Part shown: positions 1-6,930 of the stretch, piece by piece
Numbering within the stretch: position 1 is the stretch's first letter
Layout: every line of letters starts with the position of its first letter
DNA from: an uncultured Collinsella sp.
Lineage (GTDB): Bacteria > Actinomycetota > Coriobacteriia > Coriobacteriales > Coriobacteriaceae
Direction of reading: 5' to 3'
Length of the DNA: 9,536 bases
Assembly (NCBI GenBank): GCA_900549135.1
Contig: URNI01000070.1
Coordinates: 1-9,536 of the forward strand
Position numbers and translations under genes: made by a program
Notes under the pieces: generated by a model
Seen by the model: only the letters and a program-made list of their open reading frames with translations
Told to the model about the DNA's origin: nothing
Databases searched by the model: none

Positions 1-667
1 GCGTCGAGATGGGGTCGAGCGCCGAGCAGGGCTCGTCAAACAGGATCACGTCGGGGTTGAGCGCCAGCGTGCGCGCAATGCACAGACGTTGCTGCTGACC
101 GCCCGAAAGCGCGTAGGCGCTCTTGTCGAGCTTGTCCTTGACCTCGTCCCACAGCGCCGCGCCGCGTAGGCTCTCCTCGACCATGCGATCGAGCTCGTCA
201 CGGTCGGTGATGCCGTGGCGCTTGGGCGCAAACGTGATGTTGTCGCGAATAGACTTGCGGAAGGGGTTGGGCTGCTGGAACACCATGCCAATGGAGCGAC
301 GCAGCTCGTAGGTGTTCTCGGTCCTGGTGTTCACGTTGCGCCCGCGGTAGTTGATCTCGCCCTCCACGCGGCAGCCGCGAATCTCGCGATTCATCAGGTT
401 GAGGCTGCGCAAGAAGGTCGACTTACCGCAGCCCGAAGGCCCGATGAGCGCTGTGATCTCACCCTTGTGGAAGTCGAGCGACGTGTTGTGCAGCGCATGG
501 TGGTCGCCATAGTACACGTTGACGTCCTTGGTGGAGAGCACGACCTCGTCGCTCACGGCCTTGCCGCTTACGCGCACGCGCCTCTCGCTCTCCCCCACGC
601 TCGACAGGAAGTCCTGGGTCTCGGACGATGCCGCTTCGGTTGCGGGCGTTGCATTCATCTCGCTCAT
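1..667 (-). CDS. pstB: Phosphate ABC transporter ATP-binding protein PstB (3' end beyond window)
   Basis: This is the ATPase that powers phosphate import through the PstC/PstA channel on the cytoplasmic face of the membrane. The visible 222 residues contain Walker A GPSGCGKST (residues 76-84), the Q-loop in VFQQPNPF (Q131), the ABC signature LSGGQQQ (187-193), Walker B VILFDEP (207-213) and the D-loop SALD (215-218). The FQQPNPF motif and the LSGGQQQRLCIAR string are typical of PstB rather than of other ABC ATPases. About 45 poorly conserved residues precede the ABC domain. The C-terminal part, including the switch histidine, lies outside the window. The ATG overlaps the pstA stop in an ATGA junction, and an AAGGA lies about 11 nt upstream, so it is probably translationally coupled as the last visible gene of the pst operon. 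The identification is secure; only the C-terminus is unseen. Confidence 0.97.
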   Translation of the reverse strand, partial: MSEMNATPATEAASSETQDFLSSVGESERRVRVSGKAVSDEVVLSTKDVNVYYGDHHALHNTSLDFHKGEITALIGPSGCGKSTFLRSLNLMNREIRGCRVEGEINYRGRNVNTRTENTYELRRSIGMVFQQPNPFRKSIRDNITFAPKRHGITDRDELDRMVEESLRGAALWDEVKDKLDKSAYALSGGQQQRLCIARTLALNPDVILFDEPCSALDPIST

Positions 668-1590
668 TCGGCCGTCATCCTTCTTGCCAGTTGCTTGCCC
701 ACGATACGGGCGACTACGTTAAACAGCAGCACGCAGATCATCAGCAGTGCGGCGGTACCCCAGACGATCTGCTGGGCCTCGGGGCTGCCCTCGCCGTAAA
801 TCTTGTAGATGTGCACGGCGAGCGACTCACCGGGGCGGAACACGTTCCAGGCGCAGGTGGGGCTCGACAGGTTAAAGCTCAAGAAGTTCAGACGCACCGG
901 CGAGCTCATGCCCGAGGTAAAGAGCAGTGCCGCCGCCTCGCCAAACACGCGGCCGGCCGAAAGCACGATGCCCGTCACGATGGCAGGCATGGCCTCGGGG
1001 ATCAGGATGTGCAGCGTGGCCTCCCAGCGAGTAAGGCCCATGGCCAGGCACGCATCGCGCTGGGCCTGCGGCACGTCCTCGAGCGCCTGCTGGATCACGC
1101 GCACCAGGATGGGGATGTTGAACATGGTGAGCGCGACGGCGCCGGAGATGATGGAGTACTTCCAGCCCAGCTGCACCGAGAACACCAGAAAGCCGAACAT
1201 GCCGACGACGATGGAAGGCAGCGAGGACAGCGTCTCGATAGCGGTGGAGGCGATGTCGCGGATGGGCCCGTCCGGCGCGTACTCAACCAGGAAGACCGCG
1301 CCGCCCAGGCTGATGGGCACCGAAATAATCAGGGTGATCAGCAGCAGATAGAATGAGTCGAACAGCTGGTAGAGTACGCCGCCCTGGGTACCGTTGGCGC
1401 GCGCGGGCTGCGTGAGAAAGCCCGACTGGAACAGCGTCGAGATGCCCTCGAACAGGATATAGGCCACCATGGAGATGACGATGAGCATGACGATGGCGAC
1501 GATCGCCGTCAACACGCCCGTGACGAAGCGGTCCTGCTTTTGGACGCGCCCGAGCCTCGCCTCGTCGATGTGGATACGCGTGCTAGCCAC
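664..1590 (-). CDS. pstA: Phosphate ABC transporter permease PstA
   Basis: One of the two membrane subunits that form the phosphate channel together with PstC. The protein has 308 residues, as usual for the family. A hydrophobic segment near residues 23-47 is followed by a short extracytoplasmic stretch. Several further membrane segments follow (about 78-103, 123-140, 146-165, 203-225, 275-297). The EAA-type loop that docks the ATPase is at about 180-208 (CLAMGLTRWEATLHILIPEA, then MPAIVTG). ETLSSLPSIVVGMFG (119-133) is a typical PstA motif. The start is GTG at 1590, inside the end of pstC (8-bp overlap), with an AAGGGGG-like site shortly upstream. There is no nearby in-frame ATG to compete with it. 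Neighbours and spacing indicate co-transcription with pstS, pstC and pstB. Confidence 0.95.
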   Translation of the reverse strand: MASTRIHIDEARLGRVQKQDRFVTGVLTAIVAIVMLIVISMVAYILFEGISTLFQSGFLTQPARANGTQGGVLYQLFDSFYLLLITLIISVPISLGGAVFLVEYAPDGPIRDIASTAIETLSSLPSIVVGMFGFLVFSVQLGWKYSIISGAVALTMFNIPILVRVIQQALEDVPQAQRDACLAMGLTRWEATLHILIPEAMPAIVTGIVLSAGRVFGEAAALLFTSGMSSPVRLNFLSFNLSSPTCAWNVFRPGESLAVHIYKIYGEGSPEAQQIVWGTAALLMICVLLFNVVARIVGKQLARRMTAE

Positions 1591-2491
1591 GAGCCTTCGC
1601 CCCCTTGCGGCCGATAAGGTGGATGATCAGGATGAAGATGAGGCTCATGCCCATCAGCAGCAGGCCGAGTGCCCACAGAACATCATCCTGGGCCGAGCCC
1701 TCGGCATAGACCGCCATGGACGTGGTGAGCGTGGTGGTGATAGTGGACGCCGGCGACAGCAGCGACATCGGCATGGCCTCGATGCCGCCGATAACCATGC
1801 GCACGGCGAGCGTCTCGCCAAAGGCGCGGGTCATACCCAGGATGACCGCAGTCATGAGCGACGGCATGGCGGACTTGAGCACCACGTGCCAGATGGTCTG
1901 CCAGCGGGTGTAGCCCAGCGCGAGCGAGCCCTGGCGGTAGCTGTCGGGCACGGCGCGCAGGCCGTCGACCGAAAGCGTGGTCATGGTCGGCAGGATCATG
2001 ACGGCCAGTACGATGGCACCGGGCAGGATACCCAAGCCCGTGCTCACGTGGAAAACGCTCTTCATAAGGCCGACGACAACGTGAAAGCCGATCAAGCCAA
2101 AGACGACCGAGGGAATACCGGTCAAAAGCTCAATAAGCGGCTGAAAGATCTTGGAGCCAAATTTTGGTTGGATCTCGACCGCAAAGATGGCAGAGCCGAT
2201 GGCGATGGGCAACGCGATGAGCGTGGAGAGCACCATGACCGCAAACGAGGTGACGATCAGGGGCAGGGCGCCGGTGTAGGGCAGGCCGTTTTTAGCCGTG
2301 TTGGCCAGGTCCCACTTGGTGCCGGTGAAAAACTCGACGACCGAGACGCCGTCTTTGACAAAAGCCGAGAGGCCCTTTTGGGCGACCATAAAGATGAGCG
2401 CGGCAACGACAAGCGTCACGAGCGCTACGCACGCGCCCGTGACGCACAGGCCCACGTTCTCAAGGTCGCGCTTTGGCAGCTGTTTTGCCAT
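1583..2491 (-). CDS. pstC: Phosphate ABC transporter permease PstC
   Basis: The second channel-forming permease of the Pst importer. It has 302 residues, with an N-terminal membrane segment at about 13-36 and further hydrophobic segments at about 75-105, 120-143, 153-172, 205-235 and 270-293. The motif ELLTGIPSVVFGLIG (121-135) and the EAA loop (GSLALGYTRWQTIWHVVLKS, 188-207) continuing into AMPSLMTA, followed by TRAFGETLAV (221-230), are characteristic of PstC. The ATG at 2491 has a GGAAAGG ribosome binding site at 2498-2504 with a 6-nt gap. The gene begins 24 bp after the pstS stop and ends inside pstA. No terminator was found between pstS and pstC, so a single operon transcript is likely. 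Confidence 0.95.
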   Translation of the reverse strand: MAKQLPKRDLENVGLCVTGACVALVTLVVAALIFMVAQKGLSAFVKDGVSVVEFFTGTKWDLANTAKNGLPYTGALPLIVTSFAVMVLSTLIALPIAIGSAIFAVEIQPKFGSKIFQPLIELLTGIPSVVFGLIGFHVVVGLMKSVFHVSTGLGILPGAIVLAVMILPTMTTLSVDGLRAVPDSYRQGSLALGYTRWQTIWHVVLKSAMPSLMTAVILGMTRAFGETLAVRMVIGGIEAMPMSLLSPASTITTTLTTSMAVYAEGSAQDDVLWALGLLLMGMSLIFILIIHLIGRKGAKARG

Positions 2492-2515
2492 TGCAAACCT
2501 TTCCGGGGCGACTAC

Positions 2516-3451
2516 TTATTTAGCGGAGACCTTGCCGCTGGCGTCCTTGACGACCTTCATGGCAGAGACGGGGATGAAGCCCTGCTCCTCGACGAGCTTG
2601 CCCTGGACGTCGTCGGAAAGCATGAACTCCAGGAAGGCCTTGGTAGCCTCGTCGGCGTCCTTTGCACAGTACATGTGCTCGGTCGCCCAGATCTTGAAGG
2701 AGCCGTCGGTGACATTCTTGCTCTTGGGCTCCACGCCCTCGACCTTGATGGCGTTGAACTTGGAGTCGTCGAAGTGCGAGAAGTCGAGGTAGGAGATGGC
2801 GTTATCGGTGCTGCCCATCTGAGTCTGGACGTCGCCGGACTTGTCGAGCTCGGCGTCGCCCTTGAAGTCGACGGCCTCGTCGCCAAAGACGGCGGCCTCG
2901 AAGGTGGCGCGGGTGCCGGAGCCGGCCTTGCGGTTGAGGACGACGATGGTGGCGTCGTCGCCGCCGACCTCCTTCCAGTTGGTGATCTGGCCAGAGAAGA
3001 TGCCCTTGAGCTGCTCGAGGGACAGGTCGTCGACCGTCACGTTCTTGGAGACGACGGGGCCCATGCCCACGACGGCGACCTCGTGGTCGACGAGGTTCTT
3101 GACCTGGTCGGCCTCGAGCTTGGTCTCGGCGAAGACGTCGGAGTTACCGATGGTGACGGTGCCAGCGACGACGGCGGTCAGACCCTTGCCCGAACCGTTA
3201 CCCGAACCGGAAATGGAGACGTCGGGGTTTGCGTCCATGAACTTCTCGGCAGCAGCCTCGACGAGAGCCTGGAACGAGGAGGCACCGTCGTAGGTCACCT
3301 CGCCGGAGACGGACTCGACAGCAGCGCTGCCCTTGTCGGCGGCGTCGGATGCGCCGGAGCCGCCACAACCAACGAGACCGAGGCCGACGATGCTGGCAAG
3401 ACCACCAGCGAGGCCGAGGAACTGACGACGAGAATAAGCCTGATCGAGCAT
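2516..3451 (-). CDS. pstS: Phosphate-binding lipoprotein PstS, Tat-type signal
   Basis: The extracellular, membrane-anchored protein that captures phosphate and hands it to PstC/PstA. The mature 311-residue protein shows PstS motifs: SGSGNGSGKG (81-90), IGNSD (101-105), LKGIFSGQITNW (148-159) and RKAGSGTRATFE (174-185), whose Ser/Thr/Arg residues normally coordinate phosphate. The N-terminus carries SRRQFLG (7-13), a good match to the twin-arginine consensus. It is followed by a hydrophobic stretch and a lipobox LVGC with lipidated Cys29, and then a Gly/Ser/Ala-rich linker. The ATG at 3451 is preferred over an in-frame start at 3484 because AAAGGAAG sits just upstream of it and it puts the signal peptide at the very N-terminus. 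Codon use is markedly restricted (GAC, GCC, AAG, CTC and similar), suggesting high expression. It is the first gene of the pst operon. Confidence 0.96.
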   Translation of the reverse strand: MLDQAYSRRQFLGLAGGLASIVGLGLVGCGGSGASDAADKGSAAVESVSGEVTYDGASSFQALVEAAAEKFMDANPDVSISGSGNGSGKGLTAVVAGTVTIGNSDVFAETKLEADQVKNLVDHEVAVVGMGPVVSKNVTVDDLSLEQLKGIFSGQITNWKEVGGDDATIVVLNRKAGSGTRATFEAAVFGDEAVDFKGDAELDKSGDVQTQMGSTDNAISYLDFSHFDDSKFNAIKVEGVEPKSKNVTDGSFKIWATEHMYCAKDADEATKAFLEFMLSDDVQGKLVEEQGFIPVSAMKVVKDASGKVSAK

Positions 3452-3454
3452 GAT

Positions 3455-3462
3455 CTTCCTTT
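3455..3462 (-). promoter_or_regulatory. Ribosome binding site that decides the pstS start
   Basis: On the minus strand this reads AAAGGAAG, with the AAGGA core 5 nt before the ATG at 3451. The upstream in-frame start at 3484 has nothing comparable. Confidence 0.75.
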
Positions 3463-3594
3463 CATACATGCGACTCGCGGGCACCCTGCCCGCTTTGCTG
3501 TTTGGAAAGATACGGCCCCGACCGGGCAGCGCCCGCGCCAGCTGCGGTTTCTTACGGGCATTTGATAGACCCTTACCGCAAGCGCAGCACGGCC

Positions 3595-3643
3595 TTTACA
3601 AACGAATAACAAACCCGCCACCAAGCATGACCCGCCTTTTACA
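3595..3643 (-). promoter_or_regulatory. Candidate Pho box region upstream of pstS
   Basis: Two TTTACA hexamers (plus strand, 3595-3600 and 3638-3643) lie 43 bp apart, about four helical turns. Each is followed at an 11-bp period by a related A-rich hexamer (ATAACA at 3606-3611, AAAAAC at 3649-3654). TT(A/C/T)ACA repeats with an 11-bp period are the known PhoP-binding pattern in Bacillus. Applying it to this organism is an inference from the position upstream of pstS and the repeat geometry. I could not define a convincing -35/-10 pair for pstS. The rest of 3452-3594 holds the pstS leader, with a small GC hairpin near 3523-3535. Confidence 0.3.
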
Positions 3644-3645
3644 CC

Positions 3646-3724
3646 AATAAAAACAAAGTTGCGGTGAAATAGTTCCTGCTTGGCCATCAAATGGCCCATT
3701 CTAGGAACTATTCCACCGCAACTT
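3646..3724 (-). terminator. Intrinsic terminator of the M20 peptidase gene
   Basis: Read on the minus strand, the long hairpin of copy A begins 22 nt after the peptidase stop codon. It is followed directly by UGUUUUUAUU (complement of 3646-3655). Strong stem plus U tract is a standard Rho-independent terminator. It separates the peptidase transcript from the pst operon, which starts about 200 bp further on. Confidence 0.7.
3656..3724. repeat. Long palindromic hairpin element, copy A
   Basis: An inverted repeat whose outer arms 3656-3677 and 3703-3724 pair over 22 bp, with a single mismatch (3667/3713). An internal loop follows, then an inner 6-bp stem 3682-3687/3691-3696 closing on CAA. The outer arm contains TTGCGGTG and AATAG, which recur in the element at 6931-6993, including the right flank (CCGCAACTTAGA here, CCGCAACCTAGA there). 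The two elements are therefore copies of one family in the same orientation. I do not recognise a named family. Confidence 0.75.
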
Positions 3725-3745
3725 AGATTGGGAAACCGCGAGACC

Positions 3746-5182
3746 TTAAAGCTCTAATTCATTCAAACGGAGGATCGCAACAATATAGATCTTGAGCGCC
3801 TGCTTGAGCTGGTCCTCGTTGGCGCACTCGTTGGGACCGTGCATCTGGCCGCCCCACTCGGGCAGCTCCAGGCCGGTCTCCTCGGGGCCAAACGAGACGG
3901 CGCGGGCAAAGTTGCGCGCGTACGTGCCGCCGCCCATAGCAAAGGGCTCAGCATGCTTGCCCGTAAACTCGTTATAGGTATCAATAAGCGCCTTCACGGC
4001 CGGATCGTCGGCAGACACCGAGAACGGCACCTTAGCGCGACCCAGCTGACACGTCACGCCAAAACGGCCCACGAGCGGGTCGAGCTGCTCGCGGATGGTA
4101 TCGGCACTCGTACTGTCGGGGAAGCGCACGTCGATGACCTGCTCAATATGGCCATCCGCCACGCGGATGACTCCAGCGTTGCAGGTAAGCGGGCCAAACG
4201 CCGGACTCGTCGCATCGATACCTAGGCCGCGGCCATAGGCATCCGCATGCACAAAGGCCAGGAACTTGACGAACTCGTGCTCGGCAGGCGTCAGCAGACG
4301 CTCGTCGCGTGCACCAAACGCGTCCTCGGCCTCGCGCAGATACGCCACGATCAGGCCGACGGCGTTGATGGTGCCCTCAGGCATCGAAGCGTGGCCGCCA
4401 ATACCGTGGGCGAAAATCTGCGCATGCCCGTTATCAAGCGCCGTGATCTCCAGGCGGTCGGCGTTCTCAACGGGCGCCGGCAGCTCATCGGCGGCAATCG
4501 CGAGCTCGCAGATGGACTGCGACGGAATGGCGTTGCTCGCCTCGGCACCGCTCCAGGACACAATGCGCCCGCCGTCGATCTTGGGGCTCACAAACGTCGC
4601 CCCAAACTGACCCTTCTCGGCATTGCAGACCGGGAACTCGGCATCGGGCGTAAACAGAAAGTCGGGGTCTGCGTGGTTCTCCAGATAATGGTGAACGTCG
4701 GACATGCCCACTTCCTCATCGCAGCCCAGCAGCGCGCGGAAGGTATAGCGCGGCACAATGCCGTGCTTGAGCAGGTAGGCACCGGCGTAGAGCGACAACA
4801 CCGCCGGACCCTTGTCATCAATCACGCCACGGCCGAGCAGCCAGCCCTCGCGACGCTCCATCGCAAACGGGTCGGTGTTCCAGCCGGGGCCGGCGGGCAC
4901 CACGTCCACGTGGCAGATGGTCGCGAGCTGCTTGTCGCCGCGACCCGGGATATCGGCGATTCCCACATACCCATCGTCGTCGCTCGTTTGATAGCCGAGC
5001 TTCTGCGCGATGCCGAGCGCGCAATCGAGCGCGTCACGGACCGGGCGGCCAAACGGCGCGCCGGGCTCCGCATCGGCAGCAACGGCCACGGACGGATAGC
5101 TCACCAGCTGCTCGATATCGGCGACGACATCCTCCCAGACCTCGTCGACATACTCGGCAACGCTCTGCTCCACCTGATTCAT
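3746..5182 (-). CDS. M20 family metallodipeptidase, PepV/Sapep-like
   Basis: A cytoplasmic metal-dependent dipeptidase that would split short peptides after uptake. The 478-residue length fits the PepV branch of family M20. Visible catalytic elements in order: CHVDVVPAGPGW (90-101) with metal ligand His91; RGVIDDKGP (118-126) with the bridging Asp at 122; GCDEEVG (153-159) with catalytic Glu156 and ligand Glu157; FTPDAEFP (177-184) with Asp180; GGHASMPEGTINA (262-274) of the lid domain; MGGGTYAR (416-423); and GGQMHGPNE (444-452) with His448. Metal-site assignments are by analogy with PepV. The ATG at 5182 is chosen over an upstream in-frame start at 5227 because a perfect AAGGAGG lies 6 nt before it. 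It is probably co-transcribed with the HAD gene 54 bp upstream and ends at the hairpin terminator downstream. The exact peptide preference cannot be read from the sequence. Confidence 0.92.
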   Translation of the reverse strand: MNQVEQSVAEYVDEVWEDVVADIEQLVSYPSVAVAADAEPGAPFGRPVRDALDCALGIAQKLGYQTSDDDGYVGIADIPGRGDKQLATICHVDVVPAGPGWNTDPFAMERREGWLLGRGVIDDKGPAVLSLYAGAYLLKHGIVPRYTFRALLGCDEEVGMSDVHHYLENHADPDFLFTPDAEFPVCNAEKGQFGATFVSPKIDGGRIVSWSGAEASNAIPSQSICELAIAADELPAPVENADRLEITALDNGHAQIFAHGIGGHASMPEGTINAVGLIVAYLREAEDAFGARDERLLTPAEHEFVKFLAFVHADAYGRGLGIDATSPAFGPLTCNAGVIRVADGHIEQVIDVRFPDSTSADTIREQLDPLVGRFGVTCQLGRAKVPFSVSADDPAVKALIDTYNEFTGKHAEPFAMGGGTYARNFARAVSFGPEETGLELPEWGGQMHGPNECANEDQLKQALKIYIVAILRLNELEL

Positions 5183-5188
5183 GGACGA

Positions 5189-5195
5189 CCTCCTT
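5189..5195 (-). promoter_or_regulatory. Strong ribosome binding site of the M20 peptidase
   Basis: The minus strand reads AAGGAGG, a perfect Shine-Dalgarno match, 6 nt before the ATG at 5182. It rejects the longer frame starting at 5227. Confidence 0.85.
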
Positions 5196-5236
5196 ACCAA
5201 TGAGCAGCGGGCACGCCCGCCCCTCACATTACGTCA

Positions 5237-5899
5237 TTAGATAGCGAAAAGTTTAGCAAGCTCGGCCACCGAGTGCACCACTGCATCGGCACCCGCCGCC
5301 TCGTGCTCGCCCGGCGCCGCCGCGCCCGAATAGATACCAATGCACGGCACGCTCATCGCGTGCGCGCCCTCGACGTCGTTAAAGCGATCGCCGATCATCA
5401 CGGCATCGCCCGCGGCCGCACCCAAGGCCGCCAACGCGTCGCGGACCGAATCGGCCTTGGTCTCGCGCCCCTGCGGCGGATTCATGCCAACCACCGCCTC
5501 AAACTGAGAAAGTCCCAGCTCTCCCACCATGTCAACGCACTTTGCCTCCATGCGCGACGTCGCCACGGCCAAGCGATGCCCTTGCGCGACAAGGCCATCG
5601 AGCAGCTCGGGGATTCCATCGAACACGGGATACTCTTCCGGTCCCAGCTCATCAAAAAAGGCACGGTACTCGTCGGCCACCACAAGCGACTCCTCGCGGG
5701 AGAAGCCATAAAAGTCGTGAAAGCTCTTCCACAGGGGCGGCCCGATCATGCGGCGCAGGTCACCCATCTGCGCCTCCGAAAACCCGCGCGCGGCCAACGT
5801 CTTGCGCGTCGAGGTCATCACCGCCCGACCCGTATCGGCCACCGTGCCGTCAAAATCAAACAGCACGACCGGCCGCTCGCATATCTCCAGCGCCTCCAT
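5237..5899 (-). CDS. HAD superfamily hydrolase, Gph-like phosphatase
   Basis: A soluble phosphatase of the haloacid dehalogenase superfamily, subclass IA, resembling phosphoglycolate phosphatase and related nucleotidase-like enzymes. With the start at 5899 it has 220 residues, the usual length. Motif I is DFDGTVAD (15-22), with nucleophile Asp15 and acid/base Asp17. Motif II is the Thr in VATSR (112-116). Motif III is Lys148 in ETKAD. Motif IV is GDRFND (170-175), with metal-binding Asp171 and Asp175. The helical cap lies between motif I and FDGIPELLDGL (93-103) and includes IGPPLWKSF. ATG 5899 has AGAGGA 6 nt upstream. ATG 5905 and GTG 5932 are in frame but less well placed. It sits 54 bp before the M20 peptidase and likely leads that transcript. 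The substrate is not predictable from the sequence. Confidence 0.88.
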   Translation of the reverse strand: MEALEICERPVVLFDFDGTVADTGRAVMTSTRKTLAARGFSEAQMGDLRRMIGPPLWKSFHDFYGFSREESLVVADEYRAFFDELGPEEYPVFDGIPELLDGLVAQGHRLAVATSRMEAKCVDMVGELGLSQFEAVVGMNPPQGRETKADSVRDALAALGAAAGDAVMIGDRFNDVEGAHAMSVPCIGIYSGAAAPGEHEAAGADAVVHSVAELAKLFAI

Positions 5900-5905
5900 C
5901 GGCAT

Positions 5906-5911
5906 TCCTCT
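5906..5911 (-). promoter_or_regulatory. Ribosome binding site favouring the HAD start at 5899
   Basis: The minus strand reads AGAGGA, 6 nt before the ATG at 5899 but directly abutting the alternative ATG at 5905. Spacing therefore favours 5899. A GGGGAA slightly further up could serve 5905, so the choice is not absolute. Confidence 0.55.
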
Positions 5912-5940
5912 TCCCCAGTTGACGATTTCCACACCGACAC

Positions 5941-5969
5941 TTCAAACTGTTGACTATTCAACAATTGAA
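5941..5969. promoter_or_regulatory. Operator-like palindrome in the HAD/degV divergent spacer
   Basis: An interrupted palindrome: TTCAA (5941-5945), TGTTGA (5948-5953), a CTAT spacer, TCAACA (5958-5963), TTGAA (5965-5969). The inner 6-bp arms are perfect and the outer arms are offset by one base. The AT-rich stretch lies between two divergent genes and upstream of the degV -10 element, a normal place for a dimeric repressor site. No regulator gene is present in the window to match with it. Confidence 0.35.
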
Positions 5970-5993
5970 CCTAAAAATGTGGAACGACTCCAC

Positions 5994-5999
5994 TATACT
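5994..5999 (+). promoter_or_regulatory. Putative -10 element of the degV promoter
   Basis: TATACT is close to the TATAAT consensus and lies 56 nt before the degV ATG. No good -35 is found at 16-18 nt spacing (TTGAAC at 5965-5970 is 23 nt away), so this may be a weak or activator-dependent promoter. No clear promoter was found for the divergent HAD gene in the same spacer. Confidence 0.4.
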
Positions 6000-6043
6000 T
6001 GTCGCACTTTGCTCTCAGAAGGCGGCGCCGTCGCGTCCCAACG

Positions 6044-6048
6044 AAAGG
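6044..6048 (+). promoter_or_regulatory. Ribosome binding site of degV
   Basis: AAAGG 7 nt before the ATG at 6056. It supports this start over a longer in-frame TTG start at 5999, and it places the conserved TDSTSD motif at residues 7-12 as in other DegV proteins. Confidence 0.65.
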
Positions 6049-6055
6049 TGCAATT

Positions 6056-6915
6056 ATGTCTTTTGCCATCATAACCGACTCCACGTCGGACATCTCCCCC
6101 GCCCGTGCCCAAGAGCTCGGCATTTACGTGATTCCACTGCATGTGATTATCGAGGGCGAGGACCTGCTCGACCAGGTGCAGATTACCGCCCAAGAGTACG
6201 TCGCCCGCATGGCCGGCTCCGAGCAGCTGCCGCACACCTCGCAGCCGAGTGCCGGCGAGTTCAAGGAACTCTTTGACCGCGTGCGCGCCGACGGTCACGA
6301 TAGCGCCATCTTTATCTCGCTGTGCAGCGAGTGGTCCGCCTGCTATGCCAACGCCAGCCTGACGGCCGAAACGCACGAGCTCGACGTGCGCTGCATCGAC
6401 TCGCGCACCGGCTCGGGCGCCGAGGGCCTGCTGGTGGAGTACGCGCTGGCCATGCGCGAGGACGGCCGCAGCCTGGACGAGACCGAGGCGCAGATCCGCG
6501 CGACGCTGCCCGACGCCCACCTGCTGCTGATTCCCCGCACGCTCGAGAATCTCGTTAAGAACGGCCGCGCACCCAAGCTCGCCGGCCAGCTCACGCAAAT
6601 GCTCAACATTCGCCTGGCCGTTTCGCCGGAGTGGAAATCGGGCGAGATCAAGGCCATAAAAAGGGCCGCGGTGCCAAGCGCATCGTTACCAACACCATGG
6701 CCGATTGCCTCGCATTTTTGGCTGAGCATCCGGGCTCCAGCGTGCGCGTGCTCACGACCGGCGCCGCCGAGGAGCAGGAGCTCGTCAGCCAAGCGCTCGC
6801 AGGCCAAGACTATGTAGACGCCGGCACCGGCCCCATCGGCTGCACCATCGCCACCCATGTAGGCGTCGACGCCATCGCCATCAGCTACTGCCCCCGCTAC
6901 CAACCCGCCAATTAG
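6056..6915 (+). pseudogene. DegV family fatty-acid-binding protein gene, frameshifted
   Basis: DegV proteins bind a fatty acid; the FakB members present it to the kinase FakA for phosphorylation and use in phospholipids. The first 202 residues are a good match: TDSTSD (7-12), PLHVIIEGE (27-35), TSQPSAGEF (61-69), CIDSRTGSGAEG (113-124) and RTLENLVKNGR (161-171). At 6658-6662 (five A's followed by GGG) the frame breaks. The original frame then runs through unrelated sequence to a stop at 6815-6817. The family C-terminus continues in the -1 frame from about 6658 to the stop at 6913-6915 and ends with GTGPIGCTIATHVGVDAIAI, which matches the DegV lipid-pocket end. Adding one A would restore an intact protein of 286 residues, the normal family length. 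It may be a true mutation, a homopolymer sequencing error, or a slippage-restored gene. There is no fakA gene in view. Confidence 0.85.
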
Positions 6916-6930
6916 GGCTACCCATACCAC

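Noticed and set aside
1469..3565. A 698-codon open frame on the plus strand opposite pstA, pstC and pstS
   Set aside because: It lies antisense to three well-supported pst genes, has a low-complexity Gly/Asp/Val/His-rich product and matches no family. It is a by-product of GC-rich codon bias on the other strand.
4247..5203. A 318-codon plus-strand open frame opposite the M20 peptidase
   Set aside because: Antisense to a gene with all catalytic motifs in place, and no ribosome binding site or family match of its own.
5207..5220. GCGGGC/GCCCGC palindrome between HAD and the M20 peptidase as a terminator
   Set aside because: The stem is only 5-6 bp with almost no loop, and there is no U tract. 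The two genes are more likely co-transcribed.
5183..5227. Longer start for the M20 peptidase at 5227
   Set aside because: The added residues (MRGGRARCSLVRRSS) are not family-like, and the perfect AAGGAGG supports 5182.
6658..6664. Programmed -1 frameshift heptamer in degV
   Set aside because: The bases AAAAAGG do not satisfy the X XXY YYZ pattern for both tRNAs, and DegV proteins are not known to use frameshifting. A simple indel is more likely.
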